Assembly (NCBI GenBank): GCA_001579985.1
Contig: LRSR01014749.1
Location: 1-29,452, forward strand
Direction: 5' to 3'
From: Hypsibius dujardini
Taxonomy: Eukaryota; Tardigrada; Eutardigrada; Parachela; Hypsibiidae
Length of the DNA stretch: 29,452 bases
Shown: piece by piece, positions 25,957 to 29,452 of the stretch
How the letters are laid out: each line of letters starts with the position of its first letter
Numbering within the stretch: position 1 is the stretch's first letter
The notes under the pieces: generated by a model
Database searches by the model: none
The model's input: only the letters and a program-made list of their open reading frames with translations
Told to the model about the DNA's origin: nothing
Program-made: the position numbers and the translations under genes

Positions 25957-27837
25957 GCACGCGACTCCAAACCAATTTACGGGTATCTGCGCTCCGAACT
26001 TTCTGTAGTGGATTTTAATATATTATGCTAATTTTATTTCCCTTTTTTCTCGCCACACAGAATTGCATCTAGACTGCTACTACACGATTGTAGACTGTAT
26101 TCAGATAGGCTTTATCTGCAAAAAGCAGTTTTTGCAGGTTTTCGGAGAAAAGGTTTGAAAAACGAGTTGAGCACTGATAATTGAACCCTGTTCAAATAGA
26201 CTACGGTGTACAGTAATAGCACAAGGCATTTTCGATTGGAATAATAAGGAAAACCGTGGTGTTAGTTGATTGCAACAGTGCATTGCACTCAAATAGTTAA
26301 CCTTTTGATTAGTTAACCCTCTCGCCCTCGGTTTCGCTTGTGCAGTTATAGAGCCACCCCGACTTCCGGCACCAACTTTCGGAGCAGACTCTTGGAACTT
26401 CGAAACCTTCGTACCTACGAGCTCAGTCGTTGTTCGATCGGTCGCATGATGTATTACACAGGAAGATGTAATAGAATGACTCCTTATTTAATGATAACAT
26501 CGCCCTTTTCAAAGGGCATTCCCGGAAGTCAGTTGGGCTAGAATTTTGGCAACCGCAGAACACGCGATCCACAGGTGACGGTCAGCCCGGTCCAAATGGG
26601 AGGCGATATATTTGAGGTGGGAGTTGCGAGAGATTTGTCGTTGTCACTCCAAGTGATGAACGGCAAGATCGGTCGTTGAACGAGCAATCCAAAGGTACGA
26701 CTCATCGGTCAAGGAAGTGAACGGACGATCAGTCCGAGAGGTGGGCAGTCAGTTCGAGAGGTGGATGGTCAGTCCGTTAGGGTGGAGGATGGTCTAGACG
26801 GTGAACCGTGGACGGTGAACGGTCAGCCTGAGAGGTGGATGGTCAGTCCGTTAGGTGAACCGACTGTCCGGAAGGTGGACGGTCAATATCGAGGGTTAAC
26901 GGTCGGTTGCATGAGCTACTTGAATTGACGGGAGGTCCACGGTCCCAGGCGACCGTTCACATCCTGCCCGACCGTTCTCACACATGGACGGATCGTTCTC
27001 AATCATGACCAATGCTCCCATGGATTGACTAACCATCCGCCAGCCTGAGCGTCCCTATTCCAGAACTGATCAACTGCCTCGGTACTGCGTCTGTCACCTT
27101 AACCATTAATAATACACATACCGGGAAACCGGAACTCACCACACACGTTGTTCCTCGATCCGACCGAATCTCTCCCACCGCGTAAATGCCTTTACAAGCT
27201 TGACGGCTTGCACAACTGAACTCACTCTCATGAAAGGGTACTAAAATTGCGTGTCTGTTACATCATTGTAGCGGGAAAAGTTTTCCCTCTCCCATGAAGA
27301 ATCAGTTGTCTTTTTTCATGCAAAAGCTTTTTCAGGTCCTCCTCGTAAAAGTGCCAGGACGTCATCAATTTACCGCCTTTCGTACTCACATCTGCTTGCC
27401 ATATTTATTAAATGCCTCCAAATGCATGGCTTGAAGTATTTCTCATTACTATTGCTATATTGCTATTACTATTATTACATTACTACATTACCATATGCTA
27501 ATCTGAAAGTATTAAAAATGGAAAGCCCACTTTGATGGCTATCCGAATCACGTTTAAAATCAAGATTCAGATTGTCCTATCAGAAGTTGTTTCGGAAAAC
27601 CCAAGAACCAACACCGTTATAGTTTGTCCCATGGACCGTATTTTAGATTTCCCTCAACTTTAAAGCGAATCTAAAAAACCAAAACAGCAAACTATAGATC
27701 TATGTCAGATCTATGTACAGGAAAAAAATCAGAAATATTCAATCAATACCACCACTAAATTGAGGGAGATTTATCAAAACCCATCTTTTAAAAACATTTA
27801 AAATTTTTTAATGTAGTGCCAAAAGTTCTACCGCACC
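25957..27837. other. Gene-poor region between the GPCR and its pseudogene
   Basis: About 1.9 kb without a supported gene. An open frame at 26338-26541 has no recognisable family. 26716-26912 is a GC-rich minisatellite, and 27285-27368 resembles the upstream region of the intact GPCR. The stretch 27400-27830 is AT-rich and shows nothing recognisable. Confidence 0.5.
26716..26912 (+). repeat. GC-rich 20-base minisatellite
   Basis: About ten imperfect units with consensus GGTGGAYGGTCAGTCCGNKA; for example ggtggatggtcagtccgtta recurs at 26761 and 26835. Less regular relatives extend left to about 26575, and inverted words (gaccgttcac, gaccgttctc) follow at 26951-26999. Composition contrasts with the AT-rich flanks. 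Confidence 0.75.
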
Positions 27838-28002
27838 GGTTTACCGTCTCCGACTGGACTCTTCTTTTCCTGGCTATCAACGGATTTGTAGCCGTGTTTT
27901 TTTCCTCATTCATATGGTATGAAAACTCTATCTTCAAAGAAGACAGACATATGATGGTAGCCTTGTCTGTCCATCTGTCCGTCTGTCTATCTGTCGTCTG
28001 AC

Positions 28003-28047
<45 letters not shown>

Positions 28048-28764
28048 GCCTGTAAGTCTGCCTGCCTTCTACGCTCAGTAACAGTTATATTTCAAGATAC
28101 TGGCAACTGGAATCGCAATGATCTGGACTCCCGCCATCTGCCTCAACACACCGTTCATCTTCGGCGTCTCTAACTGCTTCATGCTGGCATTGCCGTGGTA
28201 TAGCTGTGTCCTAGGTCCCCCGCTGAAGGGCGAGTACGATTTCCGTGTGCTACACCTAACGACCGCGGTCTACGTACCCTTGGGTATCGTCGGGTTCCTC
28301 TACCTGGCAATGGTAATTCAGTCCGCGGTCCTGTTTGCGGCAAAACGCATAACTCGACAAGGAACAGCTGAGCCGGCTAGGAAGTCGAGCGAGGCTCAGA
28401 CCCGGGTGATAGATGAAAAGCGAATCCAGCTTAAACAACGGGTGGTGATGGTCAGGGTACTCTGCGCATCATGGGCCGTATACTGCTTGTTTTACTTTGC
28501 CAAAACCATAATTGCCAACTTCAATCCGACCCTTATCTCAAGGAGCCCGGTGCTACAGCTGTGAACTCGAATGGCCTATGTGGTCGGGTACATCATCCAT
28601 CCGGTAAGAAAATCAATTGACCATGCATATTGTAGTGGCGTGTTATTAAAATTTATTAACTAGGAGAATTAATTATAACGATAATGCGTTTGTAGTTGTT
28701 CCTGTTCAGCTTCAGCCGCGATCATCACAACGGTCAGAAAGGTCTGTTTCGTCGCTGGCGATGA
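27838..28764 (+). pseudogene. Decayed 5'-truncated duplicate of the GPCR
   Basis: Homologous to the receptor at 24394-25956. The exon 2 remnant (about 27838-27943) starts inside TM3 (TVSDWTLLFLAIN) and TM1-TM2 and exon 1 are missing. Damage: NRF is NGF, a net +7 length change shifts the frame before the exon end, and the exon 2 donor GT is deleted (aag followed directly by acag). Intron 2 keeps the GTCT microsatellite. The exon 3 equivalent 28097-28603 is open for about 155 codons, then Trp TGG has become TGA at 28562-28564. The exon 4 equivalent 28696-28764 keeps its acceptor, frame and stop. Retained introns show DNA-level duplication, not a retrocopy. Exon 3 has many silent differences from the parent copy, so the duplication is not recent. 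Confidence 0.85.
27965..28066 (+). repeat. (GTCT)n microsatellite in the pseudogene intron
   Basis: Perfect GTCT units at about 28005-28048 with decayed flanks, ending gcctgccttctacgctcagtaacagttat, which matches the end of intron 2 in the intact GPCR almost base for base. Confidence 0.88.
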
Positions 28765-29452
28765 TGCCATGATCCGCATGGTCCAATACTCGTTTCTACT
28801 GTGAAGTAGTATTACTTTGGTTTGGTTAACTCTTCATCGTTTATTTACCTCTTTTGTTCTTTATTATTTTTAGCCAGTAATGTTTCACTAGAGGGTTTTT
28901 ATCGGTACTGTTATCTTTAGCTCTACTATACTTGTGACGGAATACGGTACTGGAATATCTGTTTCTCTTTTAGCCAGATTGTTTATTGGAATGCCTGACT
29001 GTATATCTGTGTCTGCCTGTAAGTTAAGACTGAAGACCCCTTCGACGCAAAGGGACTGTTGAAGTGGTCCATTACAGGACGCATCCCTCAAGTCACTGTT
29101 CTGAACTCGGTCCCCACAACAGGCACCCCTGAGAGACTAATGATGCGAACAATTGTTTTTTGTTATTGCCGTAGTTTTTCGGACTGGAAAAAATCCGTAA
29201 ATTCACACGTCATTATTTATCACGACTCAGACAGAGGCCTTCAACAAAATGGTAAAGAAGTAAGGAAGTACAATAGTAAGCGCACTTAAACGGTGGAGGG
29301 CATCAACACCGCTAGTAGGGGCACTAGACGGTGACCAAGGCCGTCCGCATTCTGAATAATCCTCCTGAAATGTAAACACCTTGGTATAGTCCGCAACAAA
29401 ATCAGACCAGGGAGGCTAATAAATTTGGCTATACATGTGTGTCGATGTCTGT
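28765..29452. other. Terminal non-coding stretch
   Basis: About 690 bases to the right edge. Open frames at 28888-29091 and 29059-29289 overlap on opposite strands and resemble no family I know. No RNA gene or repeat is evident. Confidence 0.45.

Noticed and set aside
27285-28764. Retrocopy explanation for the second GPCR
   Set aside because: Intron 2 and intron 3 positions and intron sequences are retained, so it arose by DNA duplication.

Overview
The window is eukaryotic nuclear DNA from an animal with a compact genome. Every recognisable gene is split by GT-AG introns, most of them 50-350 bases, and the proteins are metazoan: an Aurora kinase, the AMPK alpha subunit, dynactin p150Glued, the rRNA methyltransferase SPB1/FTSJ3 and a rhodopsin-like GPCR. 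Intron size, gene density and a lineage-specific GPCR would suit a small ecdysozoan such as a tardigrade or mite. That placement is a guess; no species-specific marker is visible. All exon joins were made by hand from ORF continuity, splice consensus and phase, without transcript data.

Layout. 1-2164 (+): 3' part of an Aurora-type kinase. 4123-8678 (+): a 15-exon AMPK alpha gene with an unusually long Ser/Gly/Arg-rich N-terminus. 9191-15549 (-): dynactin p150 in 8 exons, convergent with AMPK. 16011-18343 (+): an 8-exon pogo/Tigger-type transposase-derived gene, divergent from dynactin, with an intact reading frame but a damaged catalytic triad. 18892-22584 (-): SPB1/FTSJ3 in 7 exons. 24394-25956 (+): a 4-exon GPCR with atypical signature motifs. 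27838-28764 (+): a decayed, 5'-truncated duplicate of that GPCR which keeps the introns. The right third (22.6-24.4 kb and 26-29.4 kb) is gene-poor.

Repeats shape the non-coding part. (GTCT/ACAG)n microsatellites sit almost only inside introns, sometimes in opposite orientations within one gene. Two diverged copies of one foldback MITE-like element lie in Aurora intron 4 and at 23.1 kb. Aurora intron 1 is built from about 150-base degenerate tandem units, the last of which duplicates the start of exon 2. A roughly 20-base minisatellite made of TTCT-N4-AGAA dyads lies between dynactin and the transposase-derived gene, and another 20-base GC-rich minisatellite lies at 26.7-26.9 kb.

The genes look like independent housekeeping or signalling loci that happen to be neighbours. 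The most interesting items are the probably host-adopted transposase with the dyad array in its upstream region, and the GPCR pair in which the second copy appears to have evolved under constraint before it broke.
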